Of a DNA stretch of 64,000 nt, positions 1 through 8,955 are shown in pieces. Source of the stretch: Burkholderia sp. OK233 (GTDB lineage Bacteria; Pseudomonadota; Gammaproteobacteria; Burkholderiales; Burkholderiaceae); assembly GCF_900230185.1 (NCBI RefSeq), contig NZ_OCSR01000001.1:2542001-2606000 (forward strand), in the 5' to 3' direction. Within the stretch, counting starts at the first letter, position 1. Each line of letters begins with the position of its first letter. The notes under the pieces were generated by a model. It made no database searches and was not told where the DNA came from. It worked only from the letters and a program-made list of their open reading frames with translations. The position numbers and the translations under genes were made by a program.

Positions 1-1272
1 AATAATGCGGCAAAGGCCGGCTTCCGTTAAGGCGCCGTTCATTGCCAGTCGCGCCGTACGGCCGTTGCCATCCTTGAACGGATGAACCTCCGTCACTACG
101 AACATCGTCATCAGCGCTCGTGCCACGGGGTCCGTCTGTGCAGCAATGCGCTCGTACCCTTCTTTCAATGTCCCCGGCACCAGTTCTGGTGCAACAAAAT
201 ACGTGTTCCCTGCCTGATTTGCTTGCTCCTTCCACTGTCCCGGCAACTTGTCGGGGCGGCCCGACATCACAATTGCATTGATGTTTTTGAGCCAGGCGAG
301 AAACTGGTCGGCGTTCGGCGCGGTCCTGTTTCTCCACGGAGACGAAGTCGCAACATGGAATGTTCCGAGAATATCTTGCGAGTCCTCAGGACGGTCTTGA
401 ATAATGGCGCCCTCGAAAACGATTTGCTCTGCTTCGGCTACCTCGAACGTTGTGCCTTCGATGTAGTTCGAAAAGTATGCCTCGAAGAAAGCAAAATTCT
501 CCATGGCCCTGCCTTCTGCCGCTGGGTCTGCGACGTGCGGAAACACATTCGCGGTCAACTGCGCGAACAACGCATCAAAGAGGTCGAGCCGCTCAGGGTC
601 ATATGGCTTGCCTGCTGCTCTCGCCAAGGCTTGTTTGCTTTTGAGGTGTTTCTGTTCATGTGTGCCCAGCAGCGCGCCGATAAGACCGTCAAGACGCTTG
701 AAAGCCGGTTGCATGTCCAGCTTGTCCGCGACCACCCGAGCGCACTCTCGCAAGTCGTTAAGCTTGAACTTGCCCCTGATGGTGAGAATGTTGTCGAGCC
801 GTTGCTCAACCGCTTCCTGATGCATCACCCGCTCGGAAGCTCCGCGTCCCGTTGCCATGTTCTCGAGGAAACCCCGTGCCTCGCTCGGCAAATAAATGCC
901 GCGATAGGGAACGTCCGGCGCCGGCGGCTCGAGCAACGGTCCCGCTCCAGGATACACCTCGACAAGAAGTCCGGGCAGCGCGAGCGTGCGACGCGTGCGC
1001 CCACGGCGCACGTGGATGACACCGTCAACCGGACGATGCTCCAACGCAGACCGGTACGCCATCACTGCGCCCGGAAGCAGGTGGCTTGCAATTGCCGCCC
1101 AGTTTCGGGTAACGACCGATTCGAGTGGACTGTCCAGGTTTTGCGTGAAGACGCCAGCGTAAATGCGCCTGAACGCGCCACTCTCTACCTGGCGGCGCAG
1201 CGCGCGCGCTTGAGCCTCGTCTTTCCCGGAAAAGAAGACCTCTGCCGTGCTCACGTCCGAATTTAGCGTCAT
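1..1272 (-). CDS. Fic family protein with AbiEi-like N-terminal region (C-terminus outside window)
   Basis: The frame opens at an ATG at 1272 and runs in frame off the left edge (424 codons present). The Fic active-site motif HPFKDGNGRTAR is encoded at 49-84 with the catalytic His near residue 397. An upstream SNYIEG at residues 268-273 fits the (S/T)xxxE(G/N) inhibitory helix that blocks ATP binding in many Fic proteins. Fic enzymes usually transfer AMP or another nucleotide group to a protein hydroxyl. The first ~110 residues (ALRRQVESGAFRRIYAGVF..., then an RSALEHRP region) resemble the winged-helix and following domain of AbiEi-type antitoxins, so the protein may combine DNA binding with Fic activity. 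I see no adjacent partner toxin. Family call is firm; the AbiEi relationship is inference from sequence appearance. Confidence 0.85.
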   Translation of the reverse strand, partial: MTLNSDVSTAEVFFSGKDEAQARALRRQVESGAFRRIYAGVFTQNLDSPLESVVTRNWAAIASHLLPGAVMAYRSALEHRPVDGVIHVRRGRTRRTLALPGLLVEVYPGAGPLLEPPAPDVPYRGIYLPSEARGFLENMATGRGASERVMHQEAVEQRLDNILTIRGKFKLNDLRECARVVADKLDMQPAFKRLDGLIGALLGTHEQKHLKSKQALARAAGKPYDPERLDLFDALFAQLTANVFPHVADPAAEGRAMENFAFFEAYFSNYIEGTTFEVAEAEQIVFEGAIIQDRPEDSQDILGTFHVATSSPWRNRTAPNADQFLAWLKNINAIVMSGRPDKLPGQWKEQANQAGNTYFVAPELVPGTLKEGYERIAAQTDPVARALMTMFVVTEVHPFKDGNGRTARLAMNGALTEAGLCRII

Positions 1273-1292
1273 CGTCCGTTCCGAGATGGCCA

Positions 1293-1468
1293 GTTTGTCC
1301 GTAAATTAGCGAAATGATACGCCGCACTGTCCGGAACGCATGCAATACGCCGGAATAGTGTGGCGCTACGTTTAGCCGAAAATTATCTGAATTACCGGCC
1401 CGTTACCCATCGTTTGTCCGAAAACAACTCGAATTACGATGGAGTTTGTCCGATTATGGACTGATTGG
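1293..1468. repeat. Cluster of degenerate direct repeats with core TTTGTCCG
   Basis: Four related copies begin at 1293, 1371, 1413 and 1444. The copies at 1371 and 1413 are clearest: TTTAGCCGAAAATTATCTG and TTTGTCCGAAAACAACTCG, each followed by AATTAC. A weaker match, CTGTCCGG, lies near 1326. They fill much of the 310-base gap upstream of the Fic gene. Possible roles are recombinase binding sites, operator sites for the Fic protein's own N-terminal domain, or a decayed element end. The repeats are visible; the function is not. Confidence 0.55.
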
Positions 1469-1582
1469 CCAGTCTGAGTGTCTCGTTCGCCTGTGTGGTC
1501 GACGGTCTTACCCCGGCATGGGCAGACACTCTGCGCGGACCAAACATGGCTGAACGACGTACCTATCGCCCATGGAGGGCGC

Positions 1583-1846
1583 TCACATCGGGTCTGAGAT
1601 GAAACGGTCGTTGTGCGGTTTGCTTGGCAGCGCTGCCCCGTTTGCTCGAATGACGGCAATGAGTTCCGACGGCGTTATCTCGTACCTCACCTCGCGGTGT
1701 ATGCCGGGTTTGCGCTCATCGACTTCCAGCAGCAGAACGGCTCTTCCATCGGTCGCAGATTCCAGTCGCAGCACGCGGATTGGGCTGCCCGCTACGTCGT
1801 ATTCCGTTATCAGCGTCATCGCGCCGGCGGCGCCTCTTGCAGGCAT
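1583..1846 (-). CDS. Small hypothetical protein
   Basis: An 87-residue frame from ATG at 1846, preceded by a GGGGA stretch about eight bases upstream. The predicted protein is a compact soluble domain (MTLITEYDVAGSPIRVLRL, later LLLEVDERKPG and VRYEITPSEL) with no membrane segment, signal peptide or recognised motif. A longer upstream extension exists in the same frame, but its residues look like an out-of-frame reading of the neighbouring gene, so the shorter form is preferred. It lies 97 bases downstream of another small minus-strand gene and may be co-transcribed with it. Function unknown. Confidence 0.5.
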   Translation of the reverse strand: MPARGAAGAMTLITEYDVAGSPIRVLRLESATDGRAVLLLEVDERKPGIHREVRYEITPSELIAVIRANGAALPSKPHNDRFISDPM

Positions 1847-1943
1847 GATGATTTTCCCCGTCCTTCTCGATGCGCCGATTTTAGCGGCTGTCGCGGCCAG
1901 GTCGGAGAAGCGCGCGCGAACGCCACGCGCCCGTCTTCCCCGG

Positions 1944-2402
1944 TCACCGGCCGGCCACTTGCCACGGTGTTTTCCGGTCACTCGTTGCGAATCGCAATAG
2001 CCGCCTTTGTGCCCCGAGCATGACGCCGACAGGCGTATTCGCCAGTTGCTCGTCATGAAGTGCCAGCAGCCGTTCGAGAATCGCCGCTTCGTCCGGACTG
2101 ACCTGCCAGACATCGTCTGCTGTCGCCCGCGCCGCGCTGCTCTCGAGCGCCTCTGCGGCTTCAGGAAAAAATGCGTGGTGAATCGTTCCGAAGCCTGCTT
2201 CACGAAGATACCAGGCTAGGTACAGCGCACGTATGAGGTCGCTTAGCAGGTGCCCGTTTCCACTGCCTGCTCGTAATGCGGTGAGCGCAAGGTGATTGCG
2301 TAGTGAAAGCGAGCGGACAGCTTCTAGCGTCGGTGGTAGAAGCGTGGCCTTTGCGGATGTCTTAGTGGATACATAACGAGCACCGCCTCTCTTTCTATTC
2401 AT
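1944..2402 (-). CDS. Conserved hypothetical protein of Burkholderia type
   Basis: A 152-residue frame from ATG at 2402 (MNRKRGGARYVSTKTSAKAT...). Core features are LLPPTLEAVRSLSLRNHLAL and a later LLALHDEQLA segment, which I recall from a widespread small Burkholderia family that automated pipelines sometimes name 'Fis family regulator' without real support. It is predicted soluble and helical. The frame stays open upstream to 2606, but that stretch is AT-rich and does not look like the same family, so the internal start is chosen despite a weak ribosome site. Function unknown. Confidence 0.55.
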   Translation of the reverse strand: MNRKRGGARYVSTKTSAKATLLPPTLEAVRSLSLRNHLALTALRAGSGNGHLLSDLIRALYLAWYLREAGFGTIHHAFFPEAAEALESSAARATADDVWQVSPDEAAILERLLALHDEQLANTPVGVMLGAQRRLLRFATSDRKTPWQVAGR

Positions 2403-2991
2403 TTGGCATAAAAATCGCAAATCGACTGATTCTGGTGCTGGCCCATGAAATCCATACACGTTGTACTCGTTTTCAATCTTGTGGAGTTTTGTTGTCAATG
2501 ACTCGCTGAAAACATAGGCACTATGAATCCAAAAACGAAAATCGCTGCCGTGGATTGCAATATTTAACAATCTGAAAGTGATGCTTAGGTGAACATCATG
2601 TGTCATTCATCGGCAGTTGCCCCGGAAAACTGTTTTTCCATAAAGTGCGGGATGGGGCAACGAATGTTGGCTGGGAACGTAAATGGCGTGTCAGTCGGAG
2701 CGCGGCGCGTACTCGGCATGGGCGATATTTGTGTTTGTCCATGATTCGGACGCTTCGATATTTCAATTTTTGCGGGAGATTGCTGCGACAATCAACGCAG
2801 CCTGTTCATCGCATAGCAAAACTATCTCCCGCCGCGCAGATAAACGCCAAAGCGGAAAAAGCTACCTTTCATGCTCGCACCTGCAAATAATTCCGAATCG
2901 CAAACTGATTGCACGCGTTCATTGACAAAAATTGTCTGGAAAAGTTTTTCATCATATTATTCTGCGTGGCAATCTGCGGTGGAGTCTGAAA
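2403..2991. other. AT-rich gene-free stretch before the T6SS locus
   Basis: No convincing gene is visible. The stretch is clearly more AT-rich than its surroundings, as is common upstream of horizontally acquired, silencer-controlled loci. A TTGACA hexamer at 2922-2927 is followed by a GACAA-AAA-TTGTC inverted repeat, but no well-spaced -10 box follows. The VgrG ribosome site GGAG is at 2981-2984. Confidence 0.5.
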
Positions 2992-5535
2992 ATGACGGTA
3001 AATGACCTGGCAACGGTGCTGGGCGCGGGGATGGACCAATCTCGACGCTTGTTGAAGCTGGATACTGCGTTGGGCGGAAATACGCTGGTGCCAGTCCGCG
3101 TGGTTGGCACTTCACGTATTGGACGCAACTACGACTTCACTGTCGATGTCGCATCCCTAAAAGATTCTATCGAGCTCAAATCCCTCATCGCGAAACCGGT
3201 GACGCTCTGGACTCAACAGACTGACTCGTCGTATTTACCGCGTCACGGCTACGTTCATACTGCGCGATTTCTGGGCTCCGACGGCACCGTTCAGCTTTAC
3301 CAGATTAGCTTTTCGTCGTGGTTGCACTTCCTGAAATTTCGCAGCGACGCCCGGATATTTCAGGACAAGACGGCAGAGGACATAATCTCGGCGGTATTCA
3401 ACGAGCATCCCCAGTCAAGTGGCGCTTATCGCTTCGACCTCCGTAACCAGCTACCTCCGCGGTCGTTCTGCGTTCAATATGAAGACGACTGGAACTTCGT
3501 GCACCGGATTATGGAAGCGGAAGGTCTCTTCGGCTATTTTGAACAGGCGGATGACGGCAAAGCGCACACGCTGGTCATCACGGACGACCTCTACACCGTT
3601 AAAGCCCTTGCTCCGCAAGATGTGTCGTTTTATCGAGCGGGCGCTGGAAGTGAAACGGATGCGATAGTCCAGTGGGGCGGAGCACGCACATTGCAGAGTG
3701 TGAGCTACACCACGCGCACATTCGACTATAAGAATCCAACCTTCAAGAAAGAGCTGTCCACGCCGACAGTCGACAAGCAAGGTGACTTGCCCGACCAGGC
3801 CGAGGTCTACGAGTACACGGGCGCTTATACCTACGGCGACAGTGCTCGTGCCGACACTTTGTCGAAGACCCGGATGGAAGAATGGGAGTCCCGGGCAAAG
3901 CGTTTCTTCGCGACGGGCAGCGTGCGGCGAGCCGATGTGGGACGTTGGTTCCAGCTTGAGGGCGCAACCGCTCTCGCATCCGACAGCGCGGAAAATCGTC
4001 AGTTTGCGATTCTGGCCGTGACCTGGTACATCGAGAACAACCTGCCGGTTTCGACGGGAACACAGTTCCGCCATAGCCTCCAGTCACAACTTGCTGAAGC
4101 TCGCTCATATCACGCGGGTTCGTCCGACGTCTTCAATGTAAATGACGCGTTGGGCGGCGAAGGTTTCTTCCTCGTCGAACTGGAAACGCAGCGACGCACT
4201 GTTCCGTTTCGCAGTCCCTTCGAACACCGTAAGCCCCTGATGCATACCCAGACCGCGACAGTGGTCGGCCCGAATCAGGAGGAAGTGTTCACGGACAGCC
4301 TCAACCGGGTCAAAGTGCTAATGCACTGGGACCGGCTGAACGGCGGTGATGAAAAGGCTTCATGCTGGCTGCGCGTCATGTCACCAAATGCCGGTGGGAC
4401 GCTCGGCGGAGTATTTGTCCCGCGTGTGGGACATGAAGTGGGAATCGTCTACCTGGACGGCGATTGTGACCGCCCGGTCGTCAGCGGAAGTCTGTTCAAC
4501 GGACAGCAGACGCCGCAATGGCATTCCAACGGCTTGCTGTCGGGTTACAAATCGAAGGAATTTCAGGGCACAGGCTACAACCAGCTCGTGATGGATGATT
4601 CGACGGGCCAGAACCGCGCTCAGCTTTTCAGCAGCACTTCACAGAGCTACTTGCATCTCGGCTACCTCGTTGACCAGCAAGGTAATACGCGCGGCAACTA
4701 TCTTGGGACCGGCTTCGACCTGAAGACCGACTCGTTCGGCGCTGTGCGCGCTTCGCAGGGTATGTATCTGTCGACGTACGCGCGGGTCGGCACGTCGACC
4801 CAGCCGCTCGATGTCAAGGAGGCACATCAGCACCTCGTCGATTCGGGCGGTGTCGTTGAGCGGCGCTCTGAAGTCGCAACAGGCAGTAAGGCCGAAGGCT
4901 TGCAGGACGCTCAGAACACCATCAACGATTTTGCAGCCGCGACGCAGAGCCCGCGACAGGCGAACTCGAATGGCGGCAACACGGCCGGCGGTGGAACCGG
5001 CGAGGCGAACGGATTCGCTCAGCCCGTGATGCTGTTGGCCAGCCCCTCCGGTATCGGCCTTTCGACGCAGAAATCCATCCAGGCCACAGCGACGGAACAC
5101 GTAAACATAGTGAGTGGCGCCAGCACGCACATTGCGGCGTCCAAGTCACTCATCGCAAGCGTGGGCGAAAAACTCAGTCTCTTCGTGCAGAACTCGGGCA
5201 TGAAGCTCTTCGCAGGCAAAGGAAAGGTCGAGCTGCAGGCCCAGTCCGATAACGTCGAGATTACGGCCGACAGGACTGTCAAGGTTGTGTCGACTTCTGA
5301 TGCCGTCAATGTGATGGCAGACAAGGAAATCAAACTGATGGCGGGTGGTGCAACGATTCGCCTGGCTGGGGGCAACATTTATGTACATGCGCCCGGCCTG
5401 GTCGAAATCAAAGGTACCCAGCATTCTTTCCAGGGCCCGGCGAGCGAGAACGCCGCAGCACAACTGCCCGTGACCGAGGCGTGTGCGCAGAAATTTGCTT
5501 CTGCCTCGCAGGCCGGTGCGGCCATTGTCGACTAG
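2992..5535 (+). CDS. vgrG: Type VI secretion system spike protein VgrG
   Basis: An 847-residue protein with the VgrG layout: an N-terminal gp27-like region (residues ~20-380, including IFQDKTAEDIISAVF and ...FCVQYEDDWNFVHRIMEAEG), a gp5-like OB domain (RVKVLMHWD...SCWLRVMSPNAG... with PRVGHEVGIVYLDGDCDRPV), then a long beta-helical C-terminus of DUF2345 type ending CAQKFASASQAGAA. VgrG trimers form the spike that carries effectors across target envelopes. The start at 2992 is preferred to the in-frame ATG at 2932 because GGAG stands seven bases upstream and family homology begins there. The DUF4123 adaptor starts eight bases after the stop, so this is the first gene of an effector operon. No T6SS structural genes are in the window, so this is an orphan spike island. 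Confidence 0.93.
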   Translation: MTVNDLATVLGAGMDQSRRLLKLDTALGGNTLVPVRVVGTSRIGRNYDFTVDVASLKDSIELKSLIAKPVTLWTQQTDSSYLPRHGYVHTARFLGSDGTVQLYQISFSSWLHFLKFRSDARIFQDKTAEDIISAVFNEHPQSSGAYRFDLRNQLPPRSFCVQYEDDWNFVHRIMEAEGLFGYFEQADDGKAHTLVITDDLYTVKALAPQDVSFYRAGAGSETDAIVQWGGARTLQSVSYTTRTFDYKNPTFKKELSTPTVDKQGDLPDQAEVYEYTGAYTYGDSARADTLSKTRMEEWESRAKRFFATGSVRRADVGRWFQLEGATALASDSAENRQFAILAVTWYIENNLPVSTGTQFRHSLQSQLAEARSYHAGSSDVFNVNDALGGEGFFLVELETQRRTVPFRSPFEHRKPLMHTQTATVVGPNQEEVFTDSLNRVKVLMHWDRLNGGDEKASCWLRVMSPNAGGTLGGVFVPRVGHEVGIVYLDGDCDRPVVSGSLFNGQQTPQWHSNGLLSGYKSKEFQGTGYNQLVMDDSTGQNRAQLFSSTSQSYLHLGYLVDQQGNTRGNYLGTGFDLKTDSFGAVRASQGMYLSTYARVGTSTQPLDVKEAHQHLVDSGGVVERRSEVATGSKAEGLQDAQNTINDFAAATQSPRQANSNGGNTAGGGTGEANGFAQPVMLLASPSGIGLSTQKSIQATATEHVNIVSGASTHIAASKSLIASVGEKLSLFVQNSGMKLFAGKGKVELQAQSDNVEITADRTVKVVSTSDAVNVMADKEIKLMAGGATIRLAGGNIYVHAPGLVEIKGTQHSFQGPASENAAAQLPVTEACAQKFASASQAGAAIVD

Positions 5536-5543
5536 GCGTACCC

Positions 5544-6347
5544 ATGGACCATTACCTGATTGTGGAGCCCGACAACGGCCTAGTCGACCTTGGCACGGCG
5601 CCACGGATGTATGAAGTCGGCGAGATTGTCCCGGCTGCGATGCCGGAACTCAAAGGGGTAATGCCGATGCTTTACGCAGTGGAGCACCCTGAACAGCAAC
5701 TTCCGGCTATCGAGACCATCGCGGCTCGGGACCTGCAGGAGGGCCTCCCACCGCGCGTCTGTGCGCTGCTTGAGACTGATGCAAGTGCCGAGACATTGAT
5801 GCGGCACGTCAGTGGCATGATTGCGCTGCCGCGCGAACCCGAGGGACACTCGGTATTCCGATTCTACGACCCTCGCGTGGTTCGCAACCTTGGATGGGTG
5901 CTTCGACCGGAGCAGCTGTCGCTCGTGTTCGGACCGGTGCTGCGCTGGCGCTATTTCTCTGGTGGTGGATGGCTGACGGTGGAACGCCCGGCAGTTGCCC
6001 CGGCTGAACACCTGTTCCCGTCGACTGACCAGTGGGCATCGCTGCGCCGCCTGCATCTCATCGAGCAGGCACTGCAGTCCATACGAGACGCTGGGGAGGT
6101 TGTTGATGAGCGCACTCCTCGTCAGCTCGACGCCCTGTTCACGAAGGGAGCCCTATATCGCCTCGCGGGAGAGGACCTGACGGTGTTTGCCGTACAAGGC
6201 TTGCTGGTCTCACCGAATTTCGACCGACATCCCAAGGTCGCCGCGGCGCTTCAGCCGGGACAGACGTCGTCGTACTCGGAAGTCACCGCTCTGTGGACCG
6301 ATGAAAACTGGGCGCAGATTGCACAGGAAGCGGCGCTGTACGCGTAA
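5544..6347 (+). CDS. DUF4123 T6SS effector adaptor/chaperone
   Basis: A 267-residue protein starting at 5544, just after vgrG. It has the DUF4123 pattern: an N-terminal YLIVEP strand, a central ALLETDASAETLMRHV segment, and FRFYDPRVVRNLGWVL followed by FGPVLRWRYFSGGGWL. Family members (Tap/TEC type) bind the cognate effector and load it on the C-terminus of the adjacent VgrG. Its place between vgrG and the large effector gene is the classical arrangement. The frame can be extended upstream, but that would overlap the end of vgrG, so the ATG at 5544 is used. It is probably translated with vgrG and the effector as one message. Confidence 0.88.
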   Translation: MDHYLIVEPDNGLVDLGTAPRMYEVGEIVPAAMPELKGVMPMLYAVEHPEQQLPAIETIAARDLQEGLPPRVCALLETDASAETLMRHVSGMIALPREPEGHSVFRFYDPRVVRNLGWVLRPEQLSLVFGPVLRWRYFSGGGWLTVERPAVAPAEHLFPSTDQWASLRRLHLIEQALQSIRDAGEVVDERTPRQLDALFTKGALYRLAGEDLTVFAVQGLLVSPNFDRHPKVAAALQPGQTSSYSEVTALWTDENWAQIAQEAALYA

Positions 6348-6383
6348 CGCAACAACACATAACGCAAGGCAGAGAGAATAACG

Positions 6384-8945
6384 ATGGGAACCATTCCGAA
6401 GGTCCAGGCCGCATCGGCAAACGCCAAAGCCAATGCAGCGTGCCAGAAGTCCTGCAACATGTGCGAAAAGAAGGGGCTTCTGATTCTGCCGGTACGGTAT
6501 GCGGCAGCTGCCGCGACCAATGCTCACAATCTCGGCGCGGCCACGGCGCTTGCGTTGCCGAAGGGACCGTTTGGTGACGGCGTCACAGGCGTAAGTGCCA
6601 AGAAGGCGGCCTACTTCCTGCGCGCGGTGCGCAAAGGGTTCATCCACGTCTATTACCCGTCCCAAAGCACGTGGCAAATCTACGGCGTGACGTCGGAGGG
6701 CTATGTCTTCAACTACCCGCTCGATGTCGACCTGCCCGAAACGCAGGAGAAAGGATTCAACTGCCAGCAGACGGGGCACAAGGAACTCGCACAATGCATC
6801 AGCATCGACCATCCACAGAAAGCCGGTAAGGTCTATCTGGCTTTCAGCGACGTGCGCTGGACTGCCCCCGTGCGCAAGCGCTATGAAGCAAATGAGAACG
6901 GTTGCCGCGATTACCGTATGCAACCGTTCGACGCGGCAAGCTGGGCAAGCGGCGTCCATTCGCAGAAGCATGCCCAGACCATTTCGCATGTCACCGATTA
7001 TGTGCTCGAGTACAAGGGTGGTGTGGACGTCGCAGCATCTTGCTCGCCGTTTGCCTTTAAGGACCGTGCAAGTGAAGCGAGCGGGCTCAAGCAATTTACC
7101 GACGCTCATGACAAAGGTGATGGAGTCTTCTTCGCACTTTGGGACCCCGCTGGCATCACGCAGGAACTCAACGCCGAGCAGTTTGTAGCGATGGGTGCGG
7201 CCATGAAGCCGTATCAGAGAAAGATGTGGGCGGCGAGCGCAATTGACGGAATGAAGTCCTCCATCGAAGAAAGTGCAGAGGAGGACGAGAACGCCGCCGC
7301 AGAGCAGCTCAAGGGACAGTCGGCTGAAACGTACGCCCTTTACTCCCTGTTTGATGGCGGGAAGGCCTACGAGAAGGAGGTCAAGTCCATCGACGAGCAG
7401 AAGGAACGGGAGATGGATTCGGTGAAGGCAGAGGCCTGGAAGCCGTACACCGAATCCTACAGCCAGAATGCGGTGACGCAGTTCCGCAATGACATGAAGA
7501 AGCAGATGCAACAGGTAGAAGACACGGTGCTCAACCCGCTCGCAGACGACTATGTCGCTTGGCTGAAGGGCACGCAGATGAGGACAGTGTTTGCGTGGGA
7601 CTACCATGAACTCGATGTAGCAAAAGGCGTCGAATACGCCGAACTCTTCTACACGTGCATATTTGGGTCGGCGGACCGCAAGGTGGTCTATGACCTGGTC
7701 CTCGAATGGGCCAAAGGCGACTTGAAGGACCGCCACAATCCGCTTCTGCGCTCGATGATTCTGAACCACGACCCGTCGGCTGAAAAACTGAAGGAAGCGG
7801 CAGGATTCCCTCTTGGTGAGGTGCGGGAGCCGGCCGCGAAGCTCATTGAGCTGAACAACGCTGCCAACGAGATTCTCGAGAAGAAAGGTCAGGGCCTGCT
7901 TCTGCGGGCCGACAAGGCAGTGGCTGGAATGCTGCACGAGCTGGGCGGCCCGATTGCCGGCTTTATCGCCAAGACTGGTGATACAGCGGGTGTCCGGGTT
8001 TTCACGGCGTGCATGAGTCTGCGTTCACGCACCACCATCATCTACAAGCCCGTCGAAGGAACCGTCAACCAGTGGATTTCCTATATGGCGCGCCAGATGT
8101 ACGAACAGATGCCCCCGAACAAACGTCCAAGTCTGGGTTCGTTGAACGCGAACCTGCGTAAGACCTTCCAGAGCTCGTCTCCCAAGGATGGTCCAATCAA
8201 GGTTCCACAGTTCATTGTCTTCGACGCCAATGAGGCTATCCAAGCGTCGTCGGGCGCTACTTCCCTTAGTGGCAGGGGAGCGGCAATCTTTGCACCCGGA
8301 GTGCGAGCGGTACTGACGGAAGAAAATATCAATGCGAGCTTTCTTCCAAAGTTTCGAGCTGCAACACAGGGTGAAGTCGGATACGGCATCATCGGGATTA
8401 TCTTCAATGCGGTGAACTGGATGTTGGCGAGCAAGGAGTTGGCAAAGTCCAGTGCGTTGAACCGCAAGGAGAACCATGACAAGTTCGTTGCTGCTATCGT
8501 CTCAACGTGCGCAGCGACCTTCCAGACGGTTGGTCATGGCATGCAGGCGTTTGGCAAGCTGGGGGGACGATATTCGCAGATGTTGCTGAAATGGGGCACC
8601 GTTATCGAAATTGCCTTCCGTGTCGTAGGCGCGGTAGCCGGACTGGTCGGGGCGTGGTATGACTTCCAGCAATTCAAGACCGAGCGAGAGTCCGGACATG
8701 CCGGCTTGTCCTTCCTGTATGGTGCATCTGCCATTACGAACGTCCTGCTTTGCCTTGCCATGATTGCCGGTGCGACTGTCCTGGTTTTTGCGCTTATGGC
8801 TGTGCTTGTCATCATCGGTCTTTTAATAGCATGGAAGAAGCACCGGGAAATCGAGGAATGGCTCAGCAAGTGCATCTTCGGTACAGCGACGGAAAAGTTC
8901 TCAGAACTCGACGAACGCAAGCAGTTCGAAGCGCTGACATCATAA
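6384..8945 (+). CDS. VasX-like T6SS membrane-targeting effector (BTH_I2691-type family)
   Basis: An 853-residue protein. The N-terminus carries Cys20, Cys24 and Cys27 followed by KKGLLILPVRYA, the signature I associate with the VasX N-terminal/BTH_I2691 effector family. Residues ~290-400 are charged and helical. The C-terminal quarter is hydrophobic: a segment near 666-684, another near 745-760, and a long pair near 783-818 (ITNVLLCLAMIAGATVLVF...), ending in a basic helix. This matches colicin-like pore-forming effectors that act in the inner membrane of the target cell. It lacks Hcp, PAAR or nuclease motifs. The upstream DUF4123 and downstream membrane-protein paralogues support an effector with its adaptor and immunity. 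Family call moderate to high; pore formation is inferred. Confidence 0.8.
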   Translation: MGTIPKVQAASANAKANAACQKSCNMCEKKGLLILPVRYAAAAATNAHNLGAATALALPKGPFGDGVTGVSAKKAAYFLRAVRKGFIHVYYPSQSTWQIYGVTSEGYVFNYPLDVDLPETQEKGFNCQQTGHKELAQCISIDHPQKAGKVYLAFSDVRWTAPVRKRYEANENGCRDYRMQPFDAASWASGVHSQKHAQTISHVTDYVLEYKGGVDVAASCSPFAFKDRASEASGLKQFTDAHDKGDGVFFALWDPAGITQELNAEQFVAMGAAMKPYQRKMWAASAIDGMKSSIEESAEEDENAAAEQLKGQSAETYALYSLFDGGKAYEKEVKSIDEQKEREMDSVKAEAWKPYTESYSQNAVTQFRNDMKKQMQQVEDTVLNPLADDYVAWLKGTQMRTVFAWDYHELDVAKGVEYAELFYTCIFGSADRKVVYDLVLEWAKGDLKDRHNPLLRSMILNHDPSAEKLKEAAGFPLGEVREPAAKLIELNNAANEILEKKGQGLLLRADKAVAGMLHELGGPIAGFIAKTGDTAGVRVFTACMSLRSRTTIIYKPVEGTVNQWISYMARQMYEQMPPNKRPSLGSLNANLRKTFQSSSPKDGPIKVPQFIVFDANEAIQASSGATSLSGRGAAIFAPGVRAVLTEENINASFLPKFRAATQGEVGYGIIGIIFNAVNWMLASKELAKSSALNRKENHDKFVAAIVSTCAATFQTVGHGMQAFGKLGGRYSQMLLKWGTVIEIAFRVVGAVAGLVGAWYDFQQFKTERESGHAGLSFLYGASAITNVLLCLAMIAGATVLVFALMAVLVIIGLLIAWKKHREIEEWLSKCIFGTATEKFSELDERKQFEALTS

Positions 8946-8955
8946 GCGAGTCACT

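Noticed and set aside
82..1266. 394-codon plus-strand frame
   Set aside because: It is the antisense of the Fic gene, whose active-site motif and family features are on the minus strand.
2922..2960. Sigma-70 promoter for vgrG
   Set aside because: TTGACA is perfect, but no -10 box lies at 16-18 bases; the nearest AT-rich hexamer is too far away.
6210..7937. 575-codon minus-strand frame inside the T6SS effector
   Set aside because: Composition typical of an antisense frame in GC-rich DNA (many Arg, Leu, His), no start context, and the plus frame is a recognised effector.
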